From a bacterium (GTDB lineage Bacteria > Cyanobacteriota > Vampirovibrionia > Obscuribacterales > Obscuribacteraceae): a DNA stretch of 13,993 bases. How positions within the stretch are numbered: position 1 is the stretch's first letter; each line of letters begins with the position of its first letter. The stretch lies in the NCBI GenBank assembly GCA_030431355.1, contig JAUIJG010000098.1:1-13993 (forward strand). The letters are read 5' to 3'. Below, piece by piece: positions 1 through 6,294 of the stretch. The notes below the pieces were generated by a model. That model was given only the letters and a program-made list of their open reading frames with translations, did no database searches and was not told where the DNA came from. The position numbers and the translations under genes are program-made.

Positions 1-503
1 ATGGTCAGAACGGCCCGGATGGAGGTCAGGGGTGTGCGCAGGTCGTGGCTAACCATGGCAACCAGGTCTTTTCTCAACGTTTCCAGACGATGTCTCTCGG
101 TAATATCCTGGAGGTGGATAGAGACCCGCTTTTCTGCGTCACTGTCGAACTCATTCACATAGATTTCCACCGGGATAGATTCTCCCGATTTGCCCTGGGC
201 CATGGTTCGCACCGGTCGAGGGTCTATCTTTACCGCCTCAATCTCAGGCAGAATTGACTTGAGCGGCTTGCCCACTATCTCTTCGGGCTTGTAGGCGATA
301 ATCTCCTGAAGCTGTCTGTTTACCACCTCGATTTTGCCGTCATTATTGAGCACTATCAATCCCAGGGGAAAGCTCGTCAACATGCTCCTTACCCGATTTT
401 GATATCGGGTAAGGTTCTTGGTCAGATAGTGGATGGTCTCGGCTTGCTCCCGGGCAAGATTCTTCAGCTCTTCGTAAGTTCTTGGACTGTCTTGATTTTC
501 CAT
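1..503 (-). CDS. PAS-domain sensor histidine kinase, N-terminal part (runs off the window)
   Basis: The reading frame starts at an ATG at 503-501 and stays open to base 1, giving about 167 residues; the rest lies beyond the window. Residues 1-40 are a helical, probably coiled-coil lead. Residues ~42-138 form a PAS domain ending in the usual LQDITER hinge. Next is a HisKA dimerisation helix with an intact H-box (MVSHDLRTPLTS), whose phospho-accepting histidine is His153. No transmembrane segment or signal peptide is seen in this part, so a soluble cytoplasmic sensor is likely. The ATP-binding domain should follow beyond base 1. The start has only a weak GGA at Shine-Dalgarno distance, and the frame stays open further upstream, so the exact start is less sure than the identity. 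The signal sensed by the PAS domain cannot be read from sequence. Confidence 0.9.
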   Translation of the reverse strand, partial: MENQDSPRTYEELKNLAREQAETIHYLTKNLTRYQNRVRSMLTSFPLGLIVLNNDGKIEVVNRQLQEIIAYKPEEIVGKPLKSILPEIEAVKIDPRPVRTMAQGKSGESIPVEIYVNEFDSDAEKRVSIHLQDITERHRLETLRKDLVAMVSHDLRTPLTSIRAVLT

Positions 504-547
504 TTTTCCGAATTCGATATCTAGGATTTTGCCCTGCGGACTAGCTA

Positions 548-556
548 ATTTTAGCA
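548..556 (-). promoter_or_regulatory. Candidate extended -10 promoter for the PAS kinase
   Basis: On the minus strand the sequence reads TGC-TAAAAT, an extended -10 type element, 45 bases upstream of the kinase ATG and downstream of the preceding gene's terminator. No good -35 hexamer sits 16-18 bases further upstream. This is a weak call from motif and position only. Confidence 0.25.
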
Positions 557-584
557 AGGTAGAAATGCCAATAGAGCATGGATG

Positions 585-612
585 AAAAATGCCGACCGCG
601 TTGGCGGTCGGC
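585..612 (-). terminator. Intrinsic terminator of the small LRV/HEAT-like gene
   Basis: A perfect 9-bp GC-rich stem (591-599 pairing with 604-612, 4-base loop) is followed on the minus strand by A and then TTTTT (589-585). It lies 38 bases after the stop codon of the minus-strand gene ending at 650, so it separates that gene from the histidine kinase downstream. Confidence 0.85.
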
Positions 613-649
613 TGTGACAATTAATCGAGGATTACTAGCGGATTGGGAT

Positions 650-955
650 TTATTCCAGGGCTGCCTGGCCGAAGTGGAAGATGGAGCGCTGGGCTTCAAT
701 CTCACCCTTATCTATGGCTTCTAAAGTCTCCCTGGCTTTAGTAGCCACTGTGGAATTCTCGTCTTCGCTCAAGGATTCCAGGACCATTCCCGGAATGTTG
801 GCGTTGGAAGCCAGTTCGTACCGGACATCCACGTTGTCGTCGCCAGCCAAAATCATATATTTGGATACCGGCAAGTGGCTGCTCTGAGCCATCGAGATTC
901 TTTCTTGAAGTTCGGCTTCAAGAGCTTCCAGCTGTTTCAGTACAATTTCTTGCAT
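650..955 (-). CDS. Small HEAT/leucine-rich-repeat-variant (LRV) like protein
   Basis: This is a 101-residue cytoplasmic protein with no signal peptide or membrane segment. Residues ~1-25 form a charged, Leu-rich helix. Residues ~38-82 resemble one LRV/HEAT-like unit: a DDNVDVRYELASN helix, a short turn with Ile-Pro, then a second helix (MVLESLSEDEN) leading into another charged helix. Families with this pattern (DPxVRxxLAxNPxxPxxLLxxLAxD) act as binding scaffolds, so a role in protein binding is the most that can be inferred. One to one and a half units is very short for the family. The start ATG at 955 has GGTGG about 7 bases upstream. The gene is monocistronic: it has its own terminator and a divergent neighbour. 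Confidence 0.7.
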   Translation of the reverse strand: MQEIVLKQLEALEAELQERISMAQSSHLPVSKYMILAGDDNVDVRYELASNANIPGMVLESLSEDENSTVATKARETLEAIDKGEIEAQRSIFHFGQAALE

Positions 956-1051
956 AGTTTTTCCACCATGTAGCTATTCGGCTCAGGACCGAATGGCTGT
1001 TTCTATGATTTCTCTACTCACTAGGATACTTTCCCGTTTTTTCAGATATAT

Positions 1052-1066
1052 ACACCCCCGGGGTGT
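1052..1066. promoter_or_regulatory. Operator-like palindrome ACACCCC-C-GGGGTGT
   Basis: Two perfect 7-bp arms surround a single C. On the minus strand it lies directly before TATATAT, a possible -10 of the LRV-like gene. A GC tract flanked by A/T-rich arms recalls operators of CsoR/RcnR-type metal sensors, but that likeness is loose and no such regulator gene is present in the window. Confidence 0.35.
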
Positions 1067-1155
1067 TATTTGACAGATTAATTGAACCTGCTTTCGATGA
1101 AATTGCCTGGAATGCCGCCCGGGCGCGGAGGTCGAAGCTCTTGGAAACCGGGAGC

Positions 1156-1213
1156 GATTGATCCTGATTGAGCGAAAGATGCCGGAGAGAGCTGGAGAGA
1201 GCTGGTGAGAGTC
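1156..1213. repeat. 10-bp-period direct repeats upstream of the Ser/Thr kinase
   Basis: Two phased sets are visible. GATTGATCCT/GATTGAGCGA occupies 1156-1175. GGAGAGAGCT occurs twice in tandem (1184-1203) and is followed by a degenerate third copy (GGTGAGAGTC, 1204-1213). The spacing is about one helical turn, as seen where a protein binds repeatedly along one face of the DNA, though simple slippage could also make it. Confidence 0.5.
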
Positions 1214-1334
1214 AAATAGGTTCGAAATGAACCAATGAGAGCCCCTGGGAGCAAATCAGGGACTCTATGGATCAATAAAAAAGCCTTCCAAAGTGGGTAC
1301 GATCTTCTTGCTTCCTTTTATATGCTCTTTTTAG

Positions 1335-3623
1335 ATGACCGAATCCATAGAGAAGATCTGCAAGAAGTGCGGAAGACCCAAAAATAGCAAGGATGCCGGG
1401 ACTCTGACCCAGTATCTGAGCCTCTGCAATTGCGATATTGTCCTGGAGAATTCTCCTGAAGTCGAAGAGGAGCGTTTTTGTGATGATTGCTGCAAGAAGA
1501 TAGGCTCGGGAAGAAGGGGCTCTTTTACCCAGTTTATATTTCAATCCCATCTATGCGCTTGCAACAGACCGGTTGCTTCTGAAGGCAGTGAGTTCACGCT
1601 GCTTGATTCACCTGCTTTCAAGGCGGATTCGGAGGAGGTAGAGGACGAGGCTCTCAAACTTTCCTCGGACCAGTTCCCCACTGACCGGTACAAGCCGTTG
1701 CGCAAGCTTGGTCAGGGTGGTAGCGGTGAAGTGTATCTAGCCTTCGACCAGCTTCTGCGAAAGCGAGTAGGGGTAAAGATTTTGCATGTTCTAGAGCCTG
1801 AGATGCTTATTGCCTTTCAGGAAGAGGCAAAAGCGACCAGCCGCCTGGAAGATCCCAACATCATCAACATTCTTGATTTTGGAATAACCGACTCCGGAAT
1901 ACCGTATATGGTGCTGGAGAATTTTGAGGGGCGAGCCCTGTCGGCGATTTTGGAAGAAGATGGTCCCCTCACCCTGGAAGAGTGCTGGATAGTTTTTAGC
2001 CAGGTGTGCGGCGGTCTCTCCTATGCCCATGAACAGGGGATTTACCACCGGGATGTGAAGCCTGGCAATATCCTGATAAAAGGACTTGGTTCCGACGATG
2101 TGGAAGTTAAGATAATCGATTTCGGAGTGGCTAAAGTATCTGAGCTGACTGGAAGAGGTGTCGACTATCAGGGCAACACCCTGGCAGGTAGTCCCGGATA
2201 TATGGCACCGGACCAGGTGCTTGGTCATGAGTATGATCAGCGTTCGGAAGTCTACTCAATCGGATGCGTACTGTTCGAAGCGCTCACGGGAAAGAAACCC
2301 TTCGAAGCCGATAGCGCCCTGGAGCTTCTATCGATGCATGCTCACAATGAGATTCCGCGCCTTGCCGATCATGGAGTCAAGCTTTTTCAGATCGAGTCGG
2401 TGCAAGAGATAATTAATAAATGTCTTGCCAAAGACCTGAACGAGCGCTTCCAGTCCATGGATGAGTTGATGCAGGCTATAGAAGCATTGTTCAAAGAGGA
2501 CTCCTTCGCCCCCGAGTCAAGCTTCCGCCATGAAAGACGGCCAGGACGAAAGAAAAGTATAGCACCGCTGGTGGTTTTATTCGTCTTATTCTCAATGCCC
2601 CTGATCTTAGTTATAGGATACGTTATTAATGGCAGTGACTCTCTGGATACTTCGAAAGTGAATTCGGAAAGTCATATTAGAGCTAAATCCGATCATCGCG
2701 ACCCTCTTAGTGATGCCTCAGTAGTCAAAAATTCATTTGGGGCGGTCAAATCTGAAGCCGCCGGTGCATCTTCCGAAAGTTCTGCCGGAGCGGCAGGAGA
2801 GGACTTGCTCAAGCCGCGTCTGATGCCTGTGGGAAGAACTCCTTTTCAGTTTTACGCATCGGGAGACTGGTCCGACGATGATCTCAAAGGAATCCAAAAA
2901 ATTCGGAATCTCAAAGGACTGTCGCTGAAAGGCAAGCAGATCACCGGAGCCGGGCTAAAGCATCTCACCGCCATTCCCCTGGAAGGTATTGATTTGAGCA
3001 GTACTCCGGTTAAAGACGAGCATGTAAAAATATTGGCGGAGATAAAAACGCTGAAGCGTATTCGCCTGGAAGATACCGGTATTACGGATGCGGCTATCTT
3101 ATCGATCAACACTTTGCCTGTTCTCAACTATATTGATCTGAAAGGAACTAAGGTAACGGACATTGCCGTCGGAAGTCTTGGCCAGCTAAAGATGCTTTCG
3201 GTTATTGATTTGCGCAAACTTCCCAATGTTAGAGGAGAGTCTTTGGAGAAGCTCAAGGGTCAGAAGTTCATATTGTGGCTTGTTCTCAATGGTACCAAAT
3301 TAAGTGCGGAAGGTTGCAGGCAGTTAGGCACCCTGGGTAATGTCAGAAACGTGAGTCTCGCCTATAGCGGGCTGGATGACGATAAGGTCAAATTTCTCAA
3401 GGAGATGAATGTGGACGCCCTGGATATAAGTGGCAATAATATTACCGACCGGAGCCTGATTGAGCTATCTAGAATGAAGGCGTTGAAACGGCTGGTGGTT
3501 GCTGATTGCTCGAAGATCACAGAGAAAGGGCTGAAAGAATTTAAATCTCGGCGCGGAGACCTGCCCCACTGTGCGGTCGAGAAGAGACTGAGTCCCCAGC
3601 TCAAATTTTTCTACAACCTTTAG
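1335..3623 (+). CDS. Membrane-bound Ser/Thr protein kinase with N-terminal paired-Cys region and C-terminal leucine-rich repeats
   Basis: This 762-residue PknB-type kinase phosphorylates Ser/Thr on cytoplasmic proteins. Residues 9-77 hold two similar Cys-rich units (CKKCG...CNC at 9-33, CDDC...CAC at 49-76), probably zinc-binding. The kinase domain spans ~119-388. It shows a Gly-rich loop (GQGGSG, 126-131), Lys148, an HRD loop (His238-Asp240, then KPGN), DFG (262-264), and APD (291-293) in place of APE, so catalytic activity is expected. A basic stretch precedes a single membrane segment at ~409-430. A Ser/Ala-rich linker (435-490) follows, then about eight leucine-rich-repeat units (515-740), expected outside the membrane as a sensor or binding domain. 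The ATG directly follows an in-frame TAG and has no clear Shine-Dalgarno. It is the only start that keeps the first Cys unit. A strong terminator follows the gene. Confidence 0.95.
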   Translation: MTESIEKICKKCGRPKNSKDAGTLTQYLSLCNCDIVLENSPEVEEERFCDDCCKKIGSGRRGSFTQFIFQSHLCACNRPVASEGSEFTLLDSPAFKADSEEVEDEALKLSSDQFPTDRYKPLRKLGQGGSGEVYLAFDQLLRKRVGVKILHVLEPEMLIAFQEEAKATSRLEDPNIINILDFGITDSGIPYMVLENFEGRALSAILEEDGPLTLEECWIVFSQVCGGLSYAHEQGIYHRDVKPGNILIKGLGSDDVEVKIIDFGVAKVSELTGRGVDYQGNTLAGSPGYMAPDQVLGHEYDQRSEVYSIGCVLFEALTGKKPFEADSALELLSMHAHNEIPRLADHGVKLFQIESVQEIINKCLAKDLNERFQSMDELMQAIEALFKEDSFAPESSFRHERRPGRKKSIAPLVVLFVLFSMPLILVIGYVINGSDSLDTSKVNSESHIRAKSDHRDPLSDASVVKNSFGAVKSEAAGASSESSAGAAGEDLLKPRLMPVGRTPFQFYASGDWSDDDLKGIQKIRNLKGLSLKGKQITGAGLKHLTAIPLEGIDLSSTPVKDEHVKILAEIKTLKRIRLEDTGITDAAILSINTLPVLNYIDLKGTKVTDIAVGSLGQLKMLSVIDLRKLPNVRGESLEKLKGQKFILWLVLNGTKLSAEGCRQLGTLGNVRNVSLAYSGLDDDKVKFLKEMNVDALDISGNNITDRSLIELSRMKALKRLVVADCSKITEKGLKEFKSRRGDLPHCAVEKRLSPQLKFFYNL

Positions 3624-3635
3624 GGCTAGCAAGAG

Positions 3636-3678
3636 AAAAAAATACCCGGATGCGATGAACGCGATCCGGGGCATTTTT
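3636..3678. terminator. Bidirectional intrinsic terminator between convergent genes
   Basis: The stem CCCGGATGCG/CGCGATCCGGG (3645-3654 with 3660-3670, one bulged G, 5-base loop) is followed on the plus strand by ATTTTTAA. On the other side it is preceded by seven A residues (3636-3642), which read as a T-tract on the minus strand. It can therefore end both the kinase transcript (stop at 3623) and the convergent small gene (stop at 3708). Confidence 0.85.
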
Positions 3679-3707
3679 AATTCTTAAGTAATGTTAACTG
3701 AAGGCTA

Positions 3708-3998
3708 TTACTTAGCTGTTGCTCTACTTCCGAAGAACTGAAGTAATTCATCGGGTTCGTAAGGGACGGAGCCACCGGCGTTGTCTCTCTCGATGAGCTT
3801 TCTTAAACGCTGCCAGCGGATACCCAGGCTGCGATTGTTCCTCTTGTAAACTATGCCGAGCTTATCTAACTGTTTGAAATTCTCTTTGTACTCTTCGGGC
3901 ATCTCCTTTATGGCAGGATCTTCCTCGTTGTGCAGCCATGACAGAAAGTCGTGGGATTCACTAATGACTCCAAACAACTTATTAGCTCCGTTATTCAT
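3708..3998 (-). CDS. Small protein of unknown function (96 residues)
   Basis: No family is recognised. The chosen start is the ATG at 3998-3996, because GAGG sits 6 bases upstream. The frame remains open to a further ATG at 4040 that lacks a ribosome-binding site and would add 14 residues. The protein is soluble, charged and probably helical. Its N-terminal half is acidic (HNEEDPAIKEMPEEYKENF), and a basic middle (YKRNNRSLGIRWQRLRKLIE) could bind nucleic acid or a partner. There is no signal peptide or membrane segment. It is a single gene ending at the two-way terminator. A GTTAAC-GTT-GTCAAC inverted repeat (4011-4025) lies just before the ribosome-binding site and may regulate it. Confidence 0.65.
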   Translation of the reverse strand: MNNGANKLFGVISESHDFLSWLHNEEDPAIKEMPEEYKENFKQLDKLGIVYKRNNRSLGIRWQRLRKLIERDNAGGSVPYEPDELLQFFGSRATAK

Positions 3999-4435
3999 AG
4001 TTACCTCTTGGTTAACGTTGTCAACTGGTGGCAATTGCATTCAGGACCTTGTCCGGCATTGCAGTGTCTGCTTTTAGAGCATTTCCGCTAGTTGCCCTGA
4101 CAGGCCTTTCGTGGCTTCTTGACAGCATCTTTGCGCTCTATCTTTCTGGCTTCCTGCAGCAAAGCAAGCGCTGTTCATGCCTCTATTACTTAAACTAAGT
4201 CAAGTCAAGCATGCAACACTTCCACGAACTACAGTCTATCGTATTTGGGGGGCCACGTCAATTCTTTTGTGACAAACAGAAACGTTGTTTCGGTGATTTG
4301 CAAGCCATCATATATGGTGTCATGTCTTTTGTCGTTTGTCGAAAAAATTACCTGGTGATTTTACGGAAAGTTCTTCTCCTCCCTTGCACAAATTGAGTCG
4401 TTTCAAGGCAAAGAACAATTTGGACAATCTTACTT
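3999..4435. other. Intergenic region upstream of the small orphan gene
   Basis: This ~437-bp stretch lies between two minus-strand genes. It should hold the promoter of the gene starting at 3998 and the end of the transcript from 5599-4436. Visible structure includes the inverted repeat at 4011-4025, a lone TTGACA (4119-4124, plus strand), a perfect inverted repeat GAAAC-GTT-GTTTC (4279-4291), and a tandem 7-mer TTTGTCG x2 (4328-4341). No clear terminator hairpin follows position 4436, and no promoter pair is convincing. A 61-codon plus-strand frame at 4211-4396 lacks a ribosome-binding site and family likeness, so it is not called as a gene. A small RNA is possible but not supported. Confidence 0.5.
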
Positions 4436-5599
4436 CTAATTGCTTTTCAATTCGGTCAATTTAACCAGGTCGTCCACATGATCCATTAAATAGATCCCCC
4501 GGGCTCCCTCTTTATATCCCAGGCTCTGGTTTAGTTTTTCCAGGCGTCGAGGCAGGTGTTCCCCCTCCAGGACTTTGCCGTATAGCTTCTGTTCGCACCA
4601 GGCAACTCTTGTCAGCAGTTTTGAGCCGGGCGGGGGCGGCTCCTTTGCCAGGATTGCCGGATCTAGCTCTCTGGCGACGTTCTTATCCTCATCGCTTTCC
4701 GGTTTAGAGCCTTTGCGCCTGGCTTCCTCGGCGGCTACATCCTGGCGGTGCCTGATTCTCACTCCTCCGAAACCTACCGGTCCTGGACCCATGGCCGGTC
4801 CATAGGGACTTGTTACCGGTCCAAGAAGGGCGGTGCTCACGGCGTTTATGATCCCCGGAATGCGCGAGCGCCTGGGGCGCGGTTGTTCTTCCGGGACGCC
4901 GGCTTCCAGTTCCTCTGCCGAGCGGGCGTTTGCCTCTTCTTTAAACAGGGGGCGTTTCATCTCTTTTTCGGCGAAGGCCTGGAGATCGTCGGTTCTAGTG
5001 CTCAAGTCCTTGTCGGTGGAAGGCTTTCCGAATACTTTTGTCTCCATCCTTGCCAGGCGGATTTCAAGGGGCTCGTTGGCTCTGGCGTAGGTCTTTTCCA
5101 GAATCGCTTGTTCCAGGGCGGTTATGCGAGGATATTGTGGCTCTTCCTTGTCCTCACCAGATTCATCCTCTGAGCTTTGATACTGCTGATTCACATCTGT
5201 TTCGGTCTGCCCTCTGCCGTCGACGGAGGCATTTGGGTGACCAGAGTTATTGTCAGGATCATAGTCAGGAGTCGCAGATAAGTCAGAAGTATTAGAGCCG
5301 GAATCCGTTTTTTGGCTGGGCACCGCCTTGAGCAGTGTGCCCAGTCTCGCATTCAGGTCACCGGAACTGCTTTCTCCGAACACCAGCTTTTCCAGCCGTT
5401 CTACACGCGTCGTCTCCGGTGCGTTTTTATAGACAGTTCCCAGCAATCTGTTTTCAAGTTTTTCCAGGGCTGATGTCTCGTCCCGGTCCAGTTGCTTTGT
5501 CTCAGTTTCATTCTGGCTGGTGTTACTGGTAGTAGCACCAACGGGAGCACAAAAAGAAAAAGTGAGAGACAAAAATAATGAAACTGCTATTACTTTCAT
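4436..5599 (-). CDS. Secreted protein with three LE...FG/YG repeats
   Basis: A 387-residue exported protein of unknown function. The frame is open up to 5809, but the start is set at the ATG at 5599-5597. It begins a signal peptide (MKVIAVSLFLSLTFSFCAPV, cleavage probably after VGA, residue 22), and the longer form would overlap the divergent gene at 5647. Three ~48-residue repeats occur at ~43-90, ~159-206 and ~328-375. Their consensus is LExxxxxxxY....RLxRLExxVFG....LxxRxxxL. Repeats 1 and 2 are joined by an acidic, Asn/Ser-rich low-complexity linker (97-155). Repeats 2 and 3 are joined by a linker with a Gly/Pro-rich patch (residues 259-280). Repeats of this kind recur in secreted proteins of Obscuribacterales-like genomes as far as I recall; their role is unknown. 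TACAAT (5614-5609) could be a -10 element, which would make the leader only a few bases long. Confidence 0.8.
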   Translation of the reverse strand: MKVIAVSLFLSLTFSFCAPVGATTSNTSQNETETKQLDRDETSALEKLENRLLGTVYKNAPETTRVERLEKLVFGESSSGDLNARLGTLLKAVPSQKTDSGSNTSDLSATPDYDPDNNSGHPNASVDGRGQTETDVNQQYQSSEDESGEDKEEPQYPRITALEQAILEKTYARANEPLEIRLARMETKVFGKPSTDKDLSTRTDDLQAFAEKEMKRPLFKEEANARSAEELEAGVPEEQPRPRRSRIPGIINAVSTALLGPVTSPYGPAMGPGPVGFGGVRIRHRQDVAAEEARRKGSKPESDEDKNVARELDPAILAKEPPPPGSKLLTRVAWCEQKLYGKVLEGEHLPRRLEKLNQSLGYKEGARGIYLMDHVDDLVKLTELKSN

Positions 5600-5646
5600 G
5601 ATCCCAAGATTGTACCATTTGAAAGTAGTAGACCCAGGAGTTTCCA

Positions 5647-6294
5647 ATGCTTTCCAGATGTTTTGATCAGTTGAGAGTACGCCTGAAGAGAATTCTCGTT
5701 CCGGCTTTGTCTCTGGCACTGCTTCTGGGCTGTGCTTACTTTCCCTCGATGTTGGCATCATCTTCCGAGGGTAAACACGCTGAGATGGCTGCGGATATAA
5801 AGAAGACATTGAATGCCCAGGTGGCAGCTTGGAACAGTGGCGACCTGGACTTGTTCATGAAATTCTATTTGAACTCGCCCAATACTTCCTACGTATCCCA
5901 GGGAAAGTCTATAAGGGGCTATGAGAATATTCGGGCCCACTACGTGGAAAAGTACGGAGAGCCTGGTCCTTCAGCTGATTCCAATAAAGCGGAAAATGCT
6001 TCCGCCAGTGGCGAGGAAAGGCTCAAGCCCTCAAGCTCAGGTGGAAAAAAGGATATGGGCAAACTCTCCTTGTCCAATCTGGATGTGCGAATTTTGAATA
6101 AGGATCACGGTCTCGCTTCTGGGGACTGGAAGCTTCAATTGGATAAAGAGAACGAGAAAGAGAAAAATACTTATCAGGGACGATTCAGCCTTGTTTTGAT
6201 TTTGAAAGAAGGTGCCTGGAAGATAGTTCATGACCATACCTCTTCAAGCGATGCCATCGAGACTCGCGATTTTGGTGAGAGCATGGCCAAATGA
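5647..6294 (+). CDS. Lipoprotein with NTF2-like (SnoaL/DUF4440) domain
   Basis: A 215-residue protein starting at an ATG preceded by AGGAG 6 bases upstream. A basic N-terminus and hydrophobic stretch end in the lipobox LLGC, so Cys29 is the likely lipidated residue and the mature protein is anchored outside the cytoplasm. Residues ~45-104 and ~139-205 make up an NTF2-like cone fold of the DUF4440 type: AAWNSGDLDLFMKFY near the start, then GxxxIRxxYxxxYG, and the typical end WKIVHDHTSS. Residues 105-138 are a Ser/Lys/Glu-rich insertion splitting the domain between the helices and the sheet, which is unusual. Many such domains bind small ligands or act as enzymes; neither can be assigned. Its stop overlaps the next start (ATGA), so it is translationally coupled to the M28 peptidase. 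Confidence 0.85.
   Translation: MLSRCFDQLRVRLKRILVPALSLALLLGCAYFPSMLASSSEGKHAEMAADIKKTLNAQVAAWNSGDLDLFMKFYLNSPNTSYVSQGKSIRGYENIRAHYVEKYGEPGPSADSNKAENASASGEERLKPSSSGGKKDMGKLSLSNLDVRILNKDHGLASGDWKLQLDKENEKEKNTYQGRFSLVLILKEGAWKIVHDHTSSSDAIETRDFGESMAK

Larger units (their letters stand above)
956..1334. other. Divergent intergenic region between the LRV-like gene and the Ser/Thr kinase
   Basis: This 379-bp stretch must hold the promoters of both flanking genes. It contains an inverted repeat ATTCGG/CCGAAT (976-981, 989-994) in the leader of the minus-strand gene. It also has a GC-rich operator-like palindrome (1052-1066), a lone TTGACA (1070-1075, plus strand) without a matching -10, 10-bp direct repeats (1156-1213), and an inverted repeat GGTTC-GAAAT-GAACC (1219-1233). 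No convincing ORF with a ribosome-binding site was found in it. Confidence 0.6.

Noticed and set aside
1219..1233. GGTTCGAAATGAACC, resembling a tRNA T-arm
   Set aside because: No acceptor, D or anticodon arms can be drawn upstream and no CCA-ready 3' end follows; the likeness is limited to the T-loop-like core.
1272..1550. 92-codon minus-strand frame over the kinase start
   Set aside because: It overlaps the Cys-rich coding region of the kinase on the other strand, with no ribosome-binding site or domain; a shadow frame.
3999..4040. Upstream ATG at 4040 for the small orphan gene
   Set aside because: It has no Shine-Dalgarno, while the ATG at 3998 has GAGG at ideal spacing.
4211..4396. 61-codon plus-strand open frame
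   Set aside because: No ribosome-binding site, no promoter, odd composition for a protein here, and no family likeness; best seen as chance in a non-coding gap.
5600..5809. 70-residue N-terminal extension of the secreted repeat protein
   Set aside because: It would bury the signal peptide inside the protein and overlap the well-supported start of the divergent gene at 5647.
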